The position numbers and the translations under genes were made by a program. This document shows, in pieces, positions 46,878 to 61,700 of a stretch of DNA of 64,000 bases (within the stretch, counting starts at the first letter, position 1; each line of letters begins with the position of its first letter). This stretch comes from Acanthochlamys bracteata. Taxonomy: Eukaryota; Streptophyta; Magnoliopsida; Pandanales; Velloziaceae. The stretch is from contig CM034126.1 of assembly GCA_019914995.1 (NCBI GenBank), forward strand, positions 1,059,001-1,123,000. The letters are read 5' to 3'. Below the pieces are notes generated by a model, which was not told the DNA's origin, did not search any database, and saw only the letters and a list, made by a program, of their open reading frames with translations.

Positions 46878-49800
46878 TCAGGAACCTAGCAAGTTAATCA
46901 GCTTGAATTTTTTCTCAGCAAGGTTAGATGATGCTTCAGCCTCAGCACAGGATAAAGCTCTGCTCTCAGCTCGCTTCTTCCTCCGCTTTGATCCAAGAGA
47001 ACCACCGACTACAAAAGCAACTGAATATGAGGTACCAATTGCAAAAGAATCACACTGGATCTATAACATGAGTACAGAGGTAGGAAATAGAAGGTTGCTA
47101 GATTCCTCAAAATGTTTTAGCAATGTAATTGAGAAGGTATTAGGCGATCTAAAAGAGTAAAAACTCTTCATATGTTAAATGCTCAGAATTCATTAACAAA
47201 CTCATATTGTCATGATTTACAAGTCAAAGAGTTAAAAAACAACCTATCAGCGATAACACCCCAGTACAGAAACACCAAACGCCTACTGAACTACATTACC
47301 TACCTGTGAGATCTCAGTGACTATTTTCTACTTTATGCTGCAGAGACGCTACAACAGTGGTTACAGCTGCTAGGTATCAGATTTGTCACTATGAAAAAAT
47401 TCAACTCACTGGCCAACTCCAGGGTCAAGCAAACATCGTTTTACATCATCCCATTTAGTGCTATTCGGTAGAGTAGCCTCGGCACAAATTCAGTTCTAAA
47501 CAGAGTTTAGTGGCTGAAGGTACACCATAAAATTCAATAATTGGCACAGTTTTTGACATAATAGAATTGCTATATCTCCAAGACATATTTTAAAAGTATA
47601 TATTCTTTTTTTAACATGAGAAATAAGTAGTCTTGCCTTATACTGTTGACATGGAGTTGGCAAATTCTTGATATATAATATGTACAAGAACTGAAACATA
47701 ACTTATTCAAGAGAGAGATGAATGCTTACACACCTTGCCACTCTAAGGCAATCTTTGGTTCTCCCTTGATCAGCCTTGGATACTGCTCGATACGAGTATC
47801 CTCTAAAATCAATTTTTCAACCTGTAGGATGGAAAGGATATTTTAAGCTGTCAACTGAGATAGTGCAAGTAATATACAACAATCACCCTCTTCAACAATT
47901 AGAAAAATAGATTCACTGTACAACTAAGATTCAGTACCAGAAAAGACATCATCTCTAACATTCAAACATCAATCATTAGTAGGTGTTCCTTTTGGGCATA
48001 TCCCAGGAGATAACCCAATTTTGATGCCTACTATCCCCTAATTCAAAAGAACTTAGAATACTTCATCAAAACTAGATGAAAATACTGTCGAAGTGTTGAG
48101 GAAACAACTTTTGTCTTTTATAATGATTATGTTTGTGTTCTTTCTATTCCAAAATTTATTCCATTTTTATCTTTATCCTAGAACATAATAACCTCTTCAG
48201 TGAAAATTTCCTTTCAAATTCTGCTATCCTTCTTATCCTCTTTATCCTGCTACTCCTAAAAAGTGTGGCTTGGTTTATGTGTCAATACATCATTCCCATT
48301 CTGCAACTATTAACATTTTTTTTGAGGGGTCTTGAACTATAATTTTAGGTCATATTATTTATTAAGAACGACTACAAATTTCAAGAAAATTAAAAGAAAT
48401 TCAAGAGTCACAAAAGTTCCCACTTTCTGATTGTTTGCAGGATGCAAACAGAAAACACAAGACGATAACTATTTCAATGACAAAACTAATTTACAACGTG
48501 TTGTGGCTTGGAGAAACTGTGAGAACTTAATACGGTATCCTCGAAATCATAGAATACAGGAGGAGGTCTATTGATTAGGGATGAAATACTCAAGGAATGG
48601 GGATAGAAGAGCATCCAAGCAAGATGGTGATGGTGGCAAGTAGTTCGGAGTTGTGAAACTCATACTATACATGAGATTGAAGTTTCATTTCCATGCAACT
48701 AAAATAGAAAACTCTTTCTGTGTAGCTGAAAAAAAAGTAAAATCTATATTCCTTTCTTTTTCCTGTCTTCCAAGAGTATAGTATCTCCTTTGCAAAGGTT
48801 CTGCCCAGCCTAGAGTACTACAGGTGTGCGCTTAAGGACCATTTGAAGAACAAATAAAGAAATTCCTGATGTTTATAAAGGCGAAGATGATTACTTTGCC
48901 AACTGTTATCTCCTATCTTCTAAGTTAATTATAGTATATTCGGTTGGGACAAATATTAACAAGAAAAACCTACGTCCTAGTTAGTTTGAAGAATTTTGTA
49001 TCAACAATATCGACTAAAATTGGCAGCAACTATCTAATTTTATCCATTCGGTTACCAACTCCGTATGCTCAAGACCGATCTAGAAGGCAAATAGAGAAGG
49101 TAGACTGAGAAGATTGCTAAATCCAAACTAAGAAGTAGCCCAACTTAATGAAGGATATATATCTCTGCTATATTACACCACATACTATTAATTTAACTTA
49201 AAGTTCCATAGACAATTTGTATACACCTTGATTACCATTATTCATTTCTATCAATCCAAATTTAAGAAAACAGTTCAATGGTGAAAAGAGAACCTTAATT
49301 CAAACCCAAGTAGTATCAGATACAGTATCTGTTCAAAGTTGCAGGATAAGAACTAAATTGACAAAGGGAAATCAAACACATGCAGCATGGTCATTTACAG
49401 TACTTAAGAAGAAATTTACTACAGACTACAGAGACCAAATATAAATAAAAAGAAGAAGAGAAGGGCAAAAACATAGTTTAAACATTACCTTATTCCAGAG
49501 GATAGTGTTCTTTCTCTCCCTTGGCAGCAGTAGATGATCCCTTAACCAAGATGCAACGACCCAAGGTTCACCTCCGTTATTCATGCTCTTTGCCTCTTCA
49601 AGGATCACACAAGCCTATAATGTTCAATTGGTGATCCACATGTGAGCTCAATATGAAAATAAACATAAATTATCTGAACATCAGGAATGCTTGTGAGCAA
49701 GAAAATAAACCTTAAACATTCAAGTATGTATTACAAAATGGTGTTATAACGATGAATCCAAAGAAGGCCAAAAGATTTAATTTATTGGAAACTGGACTTG

Positions 49801-52463
49801 AGATTAGGATAACTAGTAGGGTTCCACCTATTGAGATTCACAGGAAGAACTACCAACATCCAAAGCATCATTAGACTTCTAATACTATTGAAATAGGTAT
49901 TCCTGGACATGCTATAGAAAGATGAATTGCCAGCACACAAGTTACAAATCCTTTGATTTGGCAGGGAAAAAAATTCTTTTAACCAAAACTACAAAACTAC
50001 AATTTTCCCTATGCATTACTAATTCAGACTTAAGATGCGAAAGCTATTTTGGCAGCTTACAGATATTGTGGTAGTTGTACTTAATGTTTCAAAATGAGCT
50101 TCAAAACGCTTGCACTCCCTTAAGTAAGAAGAACCAAGGAGCCATAAAGCTTGCAATTCAAAGAGTAAGCTTCCCCAAGGAAGCATGAAGCAATCAAGTA
50201 AACATTTGGGATGGATACTAAAACTATCATTGGAAGACCTTAGAACATACAGTTGCATGGAGACTCAGATAACAAGTGTGCGCCTACCACTGTCTTTGAA
50301 TACAAGTTTGTCATTCATTTTGTTGGATATCCACTGTGCTTTAGCATTACCTATCTTCTACCCTCAAAGAAATAAAGGTGCATACAAAGGATATCCCTCC
50401 AACCTTTTAAACAACTAAGGAGGTCGACAGAGAAATTACACTATATCACTGTGACCAGTGCATATTAGACATCCTACAATGTGTTCAAAATAGCTTACAA
50501 ACTCCACCGAAATCGTTGCAGGGATCTTTGCATATTGGACCTCTTAGCAGGGTTAAGACGGACTTATAAACTTAAGGATTTTAGAAGAACTACCTATACA
50601 TGTAAGAGGACGATTGTAAAAGTATTGGTAAGTAATTTTGAAATGCTAGCAATTTAGCGATTTCGACTGAGATATTTCATTTAAAGACTTCTGAAGTGGG
50701 ATTTAGCAATACCTATTGCATGCGCTGAATCAATAAATTTTTTACATAACTTAAGGTCCGATGAGAAAACTCTCAAAAAAAAGCGGAGGGCATGTCTATA
50801 GAGTACCTCTTCATATAGCTGCTCTGCTCTGGTTGAAATATAATGCATTTGCCAGACAGTCCAAAAAAGTTTTAGCAGACCAGCAAGCTGTAACTCCCAA
50901 TATAAGCAAGAGGTAACGAAAACAATCAACATTGAACATCAGCAAAATACATACCAAAACTATAACTCCTAATATGAGCATGACATTTCTCTGGACCCAT
51001 TGACGGATACAACAGACGAGAGTTTTGTAAGATTCAGTGAACATTTCTGGGCACTTGAACTGCTTGTTTCTACATAAGAAGATAGAGATATTATCAGATG
51101 ATAAAGCACAATGGAGAACCATCCACAAAGGAACATGAAGCTAACTACAATCAAAGACCTAGTCCAACTAGCACTCCATATACCCACAACATAGTGGATA
51201 AGGAAGAGAAGATTTGTGCTAGAAGAAATAATGAGTTGAATGCAGCTATCAGAACCGTAGGGAGCATATGACGAACAGGAGGTAAACTTGGTGAAAACTG
51301 AAAGTCAAATTCAAATATAACTTTCAATAGGTATATAGAACGTATACCTTTCAAGATCCACTCTTGTCTCTAAGGAGCTTTCGACAATGTCCATTGCCTT
51401 TTGCTTTGCAAAAGTAAAAGCATCATCTTCCAAGAAAAAATTTTCCTTCAATCTAAATTCATCAAACATTTTCACAATGTCCGCCTTAAGAAACTGAGAG
51501 AGAAAAGCTCACTCAGAACCATAGCAAAGCAGGTGACAGAGCATCCAAACTCATGAGTCAACAATATGTACAAATAACTCAGTACCAGAAAGGACTACAA
51601 ACAAGAGGCATGGCGACGGTAACAGACCCAAATTTTTCCAGCACCATCACATAAGACATGAGCATGCTCCTGACAAAGACGATGCCGTAAATCCTCCGAC
51701 TGCATATACAACACCAACGGTCACTATTAAGAACATGTCATAAACATATAGAACTCAGTTGCTGCAAAGCTTAGAGTTGAAAACTCACAAGTTTCCTGGC
51801 AGTTTGGCTAATCTGCCCATCTTCTATGCAAATCCTCCCGTACCTCTTATACCCATGATTACATTCCAACTTTCCACCAAAGCATTGTCCATTTACAGGG
51901 CAAGGCTCACATGCATCTGAGTAACACCCAAAAGTTAAGGCGGATCAAATTATGCATAAAAACTGAACCATGAAAAAAATTAGAATACACAAGTTTAATT
52001 GGAAATAATTTCATCCATAAAACCATCAAAAAATGCTTGTGAAGAAAATATTTGCACCTACACTCAAAAAAAAAGACTGCATAATTCAAACTACAGCATG
52101 AATTGAACAAAACCAAACGGAAACAAAAATCTATTGCCTATAGCTCTTATGCATCACAGCAACGAAAGAGAAGTAGAGAATAAAATATTTTTTTTAAAAA
52201 AAGGACTAGAACTAACCTGTAATTGGGCCACTGGTATCGCAGAAAGGTTTCGGAGGACGGCCCAATAAGGAGACGCAGTAGTGTAGAGTGGTGGCGACGG
52301 AAGCAGCAATAACGAAGGCCGCAAGAAGTCTTGGCAGATCTGCTCTCGAAGGTAAGAGAAGATCGAGAGAGAGCGTCGGTGAAAGTGGAGAAACTCTACT
52401 GCTTCGCTTTCGCCGTCTTCGTGCCACGTCTACGCCGGCTGCGCCCGCAGCGGTCGACGACAT
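46878..52463 (-). CDS. MAN1/Src1p C-terminal-domain membrane protein (nuclear-envelope type)
   Basis: Nine exons with consistent phases: 52217-52463, 51789-51916, 51628-51699, 51348-51493, 50955-51069, 50807-50887, 49489-49614, 47734-47821, 46878-47008; 377 residues. After a basic, Ser/Arg-rich N-terminus there is one membrane span (about 45-68, LLAAFVIAASVATTLHYCVSLL). A Cys-rich segment follows (CEPCPVNGQCFGGKLECNHGY), then a helical region, a second span (about 224-246) and a winged-helix-like C-terminal part (GGEPWVVASWLRDHLLLPRER). It ends in a Lys/Arg-rich tail. This is the MAN1-Src1p-C-terminal domain of inner-nuclear-membrane proteins; as in other plant members no LEM domain is present. 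It matches recalled At5g46560 in wording and position beside BSK2 and SOT1. Function in plants is not established. The donor after exon 3 (GTCTGT) is weak. Confidence 0.87.
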
Positions 52464-53523
52464 CGGAAGCAACTATTGAGTTGTGTTGAGTTTGAATTAT
52501 CGCGATCCGGATCCTCTAAATTCAGGGGTAAAATAGGCCGAGACACTTCAACTTTTAATTGATAGATGGTCCTATAACGCCACGTCATCTATTCCTATCT
52601 AACATTAGAAGGAAAGCTTCCGCCATCAACGTGAAGAATTATTTCATTCACCCTTTTACTGTTTTGTTGATATGCGTAAATAAACAAAAACAATTTCAAG
52701 CGCAGTATACCATCCAAGTCAATTAGCGGTAAAACTTCATTCAACAGCTAATGTTGCGTTTGAAAGTAATTTTCAAATAAAACTATTTTTATTTATTTTT
52801 AAAAATAAAATTATATTACTAAAATAAAAAATAAATTTTATTTAATAAAATATTTATAAAAAAATATAAAAATGTGAACTGAAAAAATAAAACTTAAGCC
52901 AAACGCGCCTCCTAAAGAGAGCGTTTGAAAATATTTTTAAAATAAAATTTTTCTAAAATAAAAAATATAAATATTTTTAAAAAATAAATTTTATTTTTTT
53001 ATCTCTAAAAAATAATAATAATATACAATAAAAAAATAATTTTTAGATATTTTTTAAATTTTTAAATAAATTTTTATATACTTATAAAATATATATTAAA
53101 AAATATAAAATAAAATTTAAAAAGCTGATTTTGGTAAGCTAAACCAAACACAATAACCATCTAGCTTGAGTTAATCGCTATCAACACAATGAAGCAGTAA
53201 CCCATCATCAATACAAGTTAATGACAACTGATTGTCGCTAGCTGACTAAGAGAATGTCTAGTACTTTTTTTAGAAAATTCTAAAACAAAACTTTTTCTAA
53301 ATTTTTTTAAAATAAACTCTATTATTTCTACATAAAAAGGTTAGCCAAACAGTATCTATGTCAAAATTTACAACTTAAGTTTGTCAGGATTGATGAGTTG
53401 GTCGCTATCGTCTCAATTGAAGTACATAATGCTATTCCACCACAGGTATTAAGTATAGAGACTGCAGTTTGTTATTTACCCTTTTTTTTTAATGCAAATA
53501 TGCAACTAGTAGATTTGTACAAG
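52464..53523. other. Intergenic region with stacked AT-rich elements
   Basis: The promoter of the MAN1-like gene is followed by two adjacent AT-rich elements (about 52750-52910, gcgtttgaaagt...gccaaacgcg; and about 52918-53150, gcgtttgaaaatat...ctaaaccaaacac) and a smaller one near 53256-53350. They have the same GTTTG/CAAAC ends as the repeats elsewhere. No gene. Confidence 0.5.
52750..52910. repeat. AT-rich MITE-like element
   Basis: Compact copy of about 160 bp: left end tgcgtttgaaagtaattttc, right end taagccaaacgcgcc. The termini gcgttTg and cAaacgc are inverted repeats. It is directly followed by a second, longer element. Confidence 0.5.
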
Positions 53524-56315
<2,792 letters not shown>

Positions 56316-56496
56316 CGCCCCCGCCGCCACTACGGGATGTTCTTTTTGGTTTATAAAATTATAAGCACGATGGGCGCGAGACTGTATTTGTGCAAGATTG
56401 AACCAGTATTAGTTGTGTTTTGCGAGATCAACCCTTAAGTAATTCTTTATTTGATATATAAAACACTTCATTTGAAGCTTAACCGAAATCAAATCG
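56316..56496. promoter_or_regulatory. Short shared upstream region of PANC (-) and PIG-P (+)
   Basis: Only 181 bp separate the two start codons, so both leaders and core promoters must fit here or overlap the coding regions. The sequence has no evident TATA box in either direction. A bidirectional promoter is inferred from spacing alone. Confidence 0.5.
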
Positions 56497-57982
56497 ATGG
56501 AGGAAGATTGTTGCGCGCCGTCACCGACAACGGTGGTGGTGAACAGTCCTCGGAGAACTCTCAGCGTTGTTCGAAGAAATCGCCACCGTCAAAGCCCGGA
56601 TAATCCTTCTACCTCCACGAATATCCTAAGGATCGCCGCCGTTCTTCCTCTGCCGACGCCGCTGCTGGTGGGGCTAAGCCTGGTGAGGTTTACGGATTCG
56701 TTGGCTCTATCACTTCCGTCTTTGCTACTGGTAATCAGAGAGGACTGCATATTGAAATGATTTCGATTATTTCTGTTTTGTTTTGTATTGTTGTTTGTTT
56801 GTGTTGTGCGTGTGCGTTGGGGCGGGCGGGTGGAGGGCGACGAGGGATGGGGGCTCTGGAATGCAAAATTCAGATAGGATTACTTGCATGATAGTGCTTA
56901 CTTAATTGATTTTGCAATGTGTGCCCCTCATTGCTAATTGCTAGTTGCATTTTGACTGTGCAGTGTAGTGTAGTTTTGGGTACTGGATTATGGGTTCCGA
57001 TTCTATGCGAATTAGTTTAGGGACTCGTATGTTCTTCTAGTTCTGGTGGACTACTTTTTGTAGCTGATGCTCTTAGTGCTTTTGTGGTTTACTAAAATAT
57101 CTCTTGTATGTTTTGGTGTTTGATAGATGTTACTACATTTTCAAGCTTAGTCATGGAGTAGCAATTAGAGAGCGACCTATTCTTATTTAGATGCTCTTTT
57201 TGATTATCATCTTGCAGTGATCTATCTGGTTTGGGCGTATACCCCAGAGCCATGGCTGCATTCACTAGGGATCACTTATTATCCCAAAAAGTGAGTCCCC
57301 CATAGTTTTGTGCTCAGACATGGCTTGCTTGTATCTTTTTTCTTGAGAGTTTTACATTTACTAGCAAAGGATCAACCACTTACCTGACCTATTATCATTT
57401 GCTATGTCTAACTTGCAACGTCTGTATCTATTGACCCAGGGAATCACTTTGTATTAAATCCTGCTCTGATGTTCAGATGTAGTATGTAATTTGGTCGGAT
57501 GGCTTAAATGCATGTTTCTGAAAAGTTATTTTTACAAAATCATCTTAGGGATTCTTATTTGTCTCTGATATGTGGCTCATGCTGCAGATATTGGGCATTG
57601 GCAGTTCCAGCTTTTATCATAGTAGCAATTGTCTCAGTGCTGGCTTTTATGTATGTCTGAATTTTTTGGCTACTCCTCCCCCAACTTCATTTAGCACAAT
57701 TTTTGGTAAGCTCAGCATAAAACTACTCTTAAGTGATTATAAAATTGTTGCATTTTTCAGATGGTATAGGAAATCTGGCATCTCAGTCTGAAAGAAAGCA
57801 TATTTTGAAGGAATCCGGCCGCCTCTATGTTACTGACATTTTTTTAGCATGTTTTCTGTTCAGATGAACATAGTAGAGAGCGCCAGACACTTACTCCCAT
57901 GATGGAGGGTGAAGAGAAGCTTATTGAACCCATTTCTGACATCGCAATAGACAGAATAAATAATCTCATGTTTGGACAATAA
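56497..57982 (+). pseudogene. PIGP: PIG-P-domain protein (GPI-GlcNAc transferase subunit P), frame broken twice
   Basis: Four exons can be recognised: 56497-56730, 57218-57290, 57588-57705, 57864-57982. The exon 1 start (MEEDCC, then SPRRTLS) and the later segments GEVYGFVGSITSVFAT, IYLVWAYTPEPWLHSLGITYY, YWALAVPAFIIVAIVS, LNFLATPPPTSFSTIF and EKLIEPISDIAIDRINNLM match plant PIG-P proteins, which act with PIG-A in the first step of GPI-anchor synthesis in the ER. However, the start and the GEVYGF segment are in different frames (break between about 56598 and 56622), and the frame changes again between 57645 and 57660 in exon 3, where TGA interrupts. Each break is consistent with loss of 1 base (or 4 at the second). 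Either this copy is a pseudogene or the assembly has two errors; splice sites are intact. Confidence 0.72.
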
Positions 57983-58723
57983 AATAACCCTTTGATGGAG
58001 CAGAAAATGGCAGGACATGGTTGAGTTAAGCTAAGCACATACTAAATTGTTGTTGTTGTTCAGATTTTTGCCAGAGTTTGGTTTGGAACAGCAAGAGGAA
58101 GGAGAAAGACAAACATACAGCAAACTTCTTCAAAAAGGCATGGGTGTATATATGTGTAGTGCTGGTGGACATGTTCCTAGCTATCTATCTACTCTGCTTT
58201 TGACTGCTTAATGAATGATAGGATTTTGTCCTGGCCAGGTCTTATTGATTCACTACTTTCTTTAGAAAACCTTACCAGAAACTAGCAGCAGCATTAGAGC
58301 AATTACAGATGTCTCCTGGATTTCGCAAGTTGAGTTGAGCGACAAACCCAATGGTAATGAAGAGCCCCAAATCACAGACTAGAGTTTTGAGAGATTAGTG
58401 GACAGACCTGTTTTGGAAAAAGAATTACAACTTTTGGCCATCAAGACGCCAGAATTACAACTCAGTATCCTTTACACTCTTTAGTAAGCAGGACTAACTT
58501 ATAAAATTGTACATACTACAAGGGAGCCAAAGAAAGATCTAAATGCTTATCCTACTTGTATATACAAACTATCAAATCCGAACCACAGACACTGTAATCA
58601 ACTCACATATTGCACAGAATCCAGTCTCCTATTTTGTATAGAAAATACCGAGAAATTTTCACTCATCTTGTTCCTTCTCTTCGAAAAACTTACAATGAAA
58701 AGGAGCAAAACTTTTGACTTCAC
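57983..58723. other. Convergent intergenic region
   Basis: 3' regions of the PIG-P homologue and of the zinc-ribbon gene. No supported frame or repeat with clear ends. Confidence 0.4.
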
Positions 58724-61700
58724 TCATTTCTCCTCAATCTCAATATCGATTATGTCCGAGTCGGAAGCTTCACGGGATGATCTGCTACCTCTTCCTCCTG
58801 AAAAGTCTTTCCCTGGCTGCCACACAATGTTTCTGCAGCCAGCACATTGGATGACCTGGTTACGGTAGCCAACAAAGCGTCTCTTGCAAGCTGGACAAGT
58901 GCCCTATTGCAAGTAACAAAACAACCAATCAATATAAACATATAAAGGAACAACGTGTCTTCTTTTAAATCCTAACAACATATAATTTCAGAGATTACAT
59001 AGAAGAATGTTTTCAAGTTTGAAAAGGTGTTTATGTGTTATCTTGAGCTGAAACCACCAAAAGTTCAGGGACTTGACTCCTCTGCAATCAATCATGATAT
59101 AGACGGTTTTTGGCTTTACGCAGCATTCCTTCAGAAAAAATAAGAAAACCTTCAATTTCTTGCTCCTGGTAAGTAATAAGACATTTATTAAAAATCCTTC
59201 TCGTTGGTTATCTTATCAATAATTGTTATTGCTATTAAATTATATACTTATTTCCTCTATGGTGAATAATCAAGTGCTGGTCGAGTTCTTTACTTCCACT
59301 CTTATGAACACTAATTTGTGCAAGCTCCTGCACTGTTGATCATTGTATTTTCCTTATTTGATAGTTTTTGACATAAGCAATCTTAAAAAGCCTGGTCATC
59401 TGTCATACCTGCTTTTTATCTTTATCAAGCACTACCTAACAATTGTATTAGTATTTCCTTTATGAGGAAATAGTCACACTAGGAATTAGGAACTTGAACA
59501 AAGAAAGGTCTAATCTTTTAGTGGACCATGAATCTATGGATGTTTCTTAGATTAAATTTTTTAGAATTCCAAATTTTCATCAAAGCAAAACAAATAGAAA
59601 CATTCAATGTTCATAGGAATAAGAATTGCTGCAATCTAAAATTTGTTTAACTTGTCTGCAAGTTATGTGAGATGCTTTCTGGAATCGTATCTCAATTTGC
59701 ATCAGCAATAAAAATATTGCTTTGAGGTTTCTTTTTCTTTTTCTTTTTCTTTTTTAAGGTCAAATTGTTTTCAAATATTATAATTGATTCCATTGAGTCG
59801 CTTATTTTAGTAAAGAATGAAAATGCATGCACTACAGTCAGCGTCTTTATTAATCCATGAAAGCTGGTATTCCATACATGATTGTACACTAATTACTCGA
59901 AGATCCTTATTGCGATATCAAATAACAGCCAACACTGGAAGATTGATGGAGGTTTTGTTTGTCTTTTCTACTATATTAAGGTAGCGGAGCGGGTTTCCGA
60001 TTCTCTGGCCGTAAGGGATGTTCATCCGGCCGAAGAAAGCAAAATGATACTAAAAACTTTGGTTTATAGTCTAATGAAAAATGTAATAAGCAAAGGTCAT
60101 ACAAAGACGTCATGCTTTTTAAGTGCAAGCCATTTGTTTTTCGAAACTTAATGATCCTATTGGTGTGAATAAATGAAAGTTTAATGTATGATTGATTAAA
60201 GAATTAAAGTTTTCTATTTTAACACAAGCAACTACGTATGATGTCTAACGAGAGGTCTTTTCCAGATGCATGCTCTAAAGTAACTGATGAGCATGCCTTA
60301 CTAGAATTGATTGTAACAGTAAGTGATTGTGTCATTTTCTTTTATCTATGTACGCTTACATTATAGCAATTCAAATTTCAAGGTCTACAGTTTTCTCTGC
60401 TTTGCTTTAACAATGAGGCCACAATCTTCTACCAAATTTCCATTTGATGAGTTCCACATATATATATATAGATGTGCGTGCATGGACGTGTGTGATGAGT
60501 ACTACTAAACCAAATCAAGCTATTTTCTTGGTAAAATGACTAGAGTACTCGAGCATTTGATTTTAGATACTCATATAATACTTTGCTTGTATGCATTTAA
60601 TGAAGTTTTGCATGCAATTTCATACGGATACATTACATATTTAATTGCTATTATTGATGTAATTCGTAGACAATTTTGATAATTTGTCACCTGTGGTCAA
60701 TCTGGCTTGGTAAACTGATGTGATAAAGCTTCTCTGGCTAGGCAAGTATGAATATCTATACATCATCAAGAATCATATTTTTCAAATGTTGCTGGTCATA
60801 GTAAAGGAGAGTATTTCGTAGAGCACATCAAGCATATGTATAGCAATACTTGTCTTGCTAGAATAATTCAACAATAAAAACTGACTAATAGAAAGCACAT
60901 GCATCGCAAGGGTTGCCATCTAGTTTAGTAAGATAGCCAGATGGCTGAGAACGCATAAAACTTCTCTATTGCAAAGCAAAAGGTATGTTCAAATGCTGAC
61001 CAAACGTATCCATGGGACAAATTCAAAAAAATGTAAAATATCATACTGACAGGGAAAACACTAAATAGAAAATACTATACCTCAATAACAAAATTATTGG
61101 CAAATGCTCCAATTAGAAGAGGAGCAGCCAATGGCAACACCCAGGTTGCTATCACAAAGGACCTAAACATCCAGCCAGATAAGACGAACCACATGAAGAA
61201 TATTGTCTGCAAAGATGAAGTACAATGTAAGAGCAAAATATCTAAAGCAAACAATCTAGAATTCTAGCTGGAGCTATAGCTTATAGCAATTTTACTATAA
61301 GATTTTGTTTTCCAATATAGCAAATTGTTAAAACCTTGCCTGCACCACACAATGAACCTAAGAGTTGTATTACTATCTGATCTGCTATTATTTCAGTTTA
61401 GTTGAAGAACAAATTATTGTAAGTGAGACATCAAGCCATACTGTAACCACTATTGAATAGCACATGGGATGACTCCAACAACTCACAATTGCAATATTGA
61501 AAGAAATTAGTCAAAGAATCGGAAGCACACACAATTACTGCATTCCACTACATTTGAAAACAAAAACCCCCTCAAAGAAGCATATGCTAGAAGCAGGCTT
61601 CTTCTTCACGTAAGCTTATTCGTATCGAGGCCAGAAGTCAGACACACGCTGTAAGTAGAAATGGAGATGGGTTAGGTTCAGAGTTAAGTTGTTAGAAACT

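Noticed and set aside
46544..47160. Plus-strand open frames of about 110 codons each
   Set aside because: They lie opposite the last exon and 3' UTR of the MAN1-like gene, which has consistent splice phases and conserved wording.
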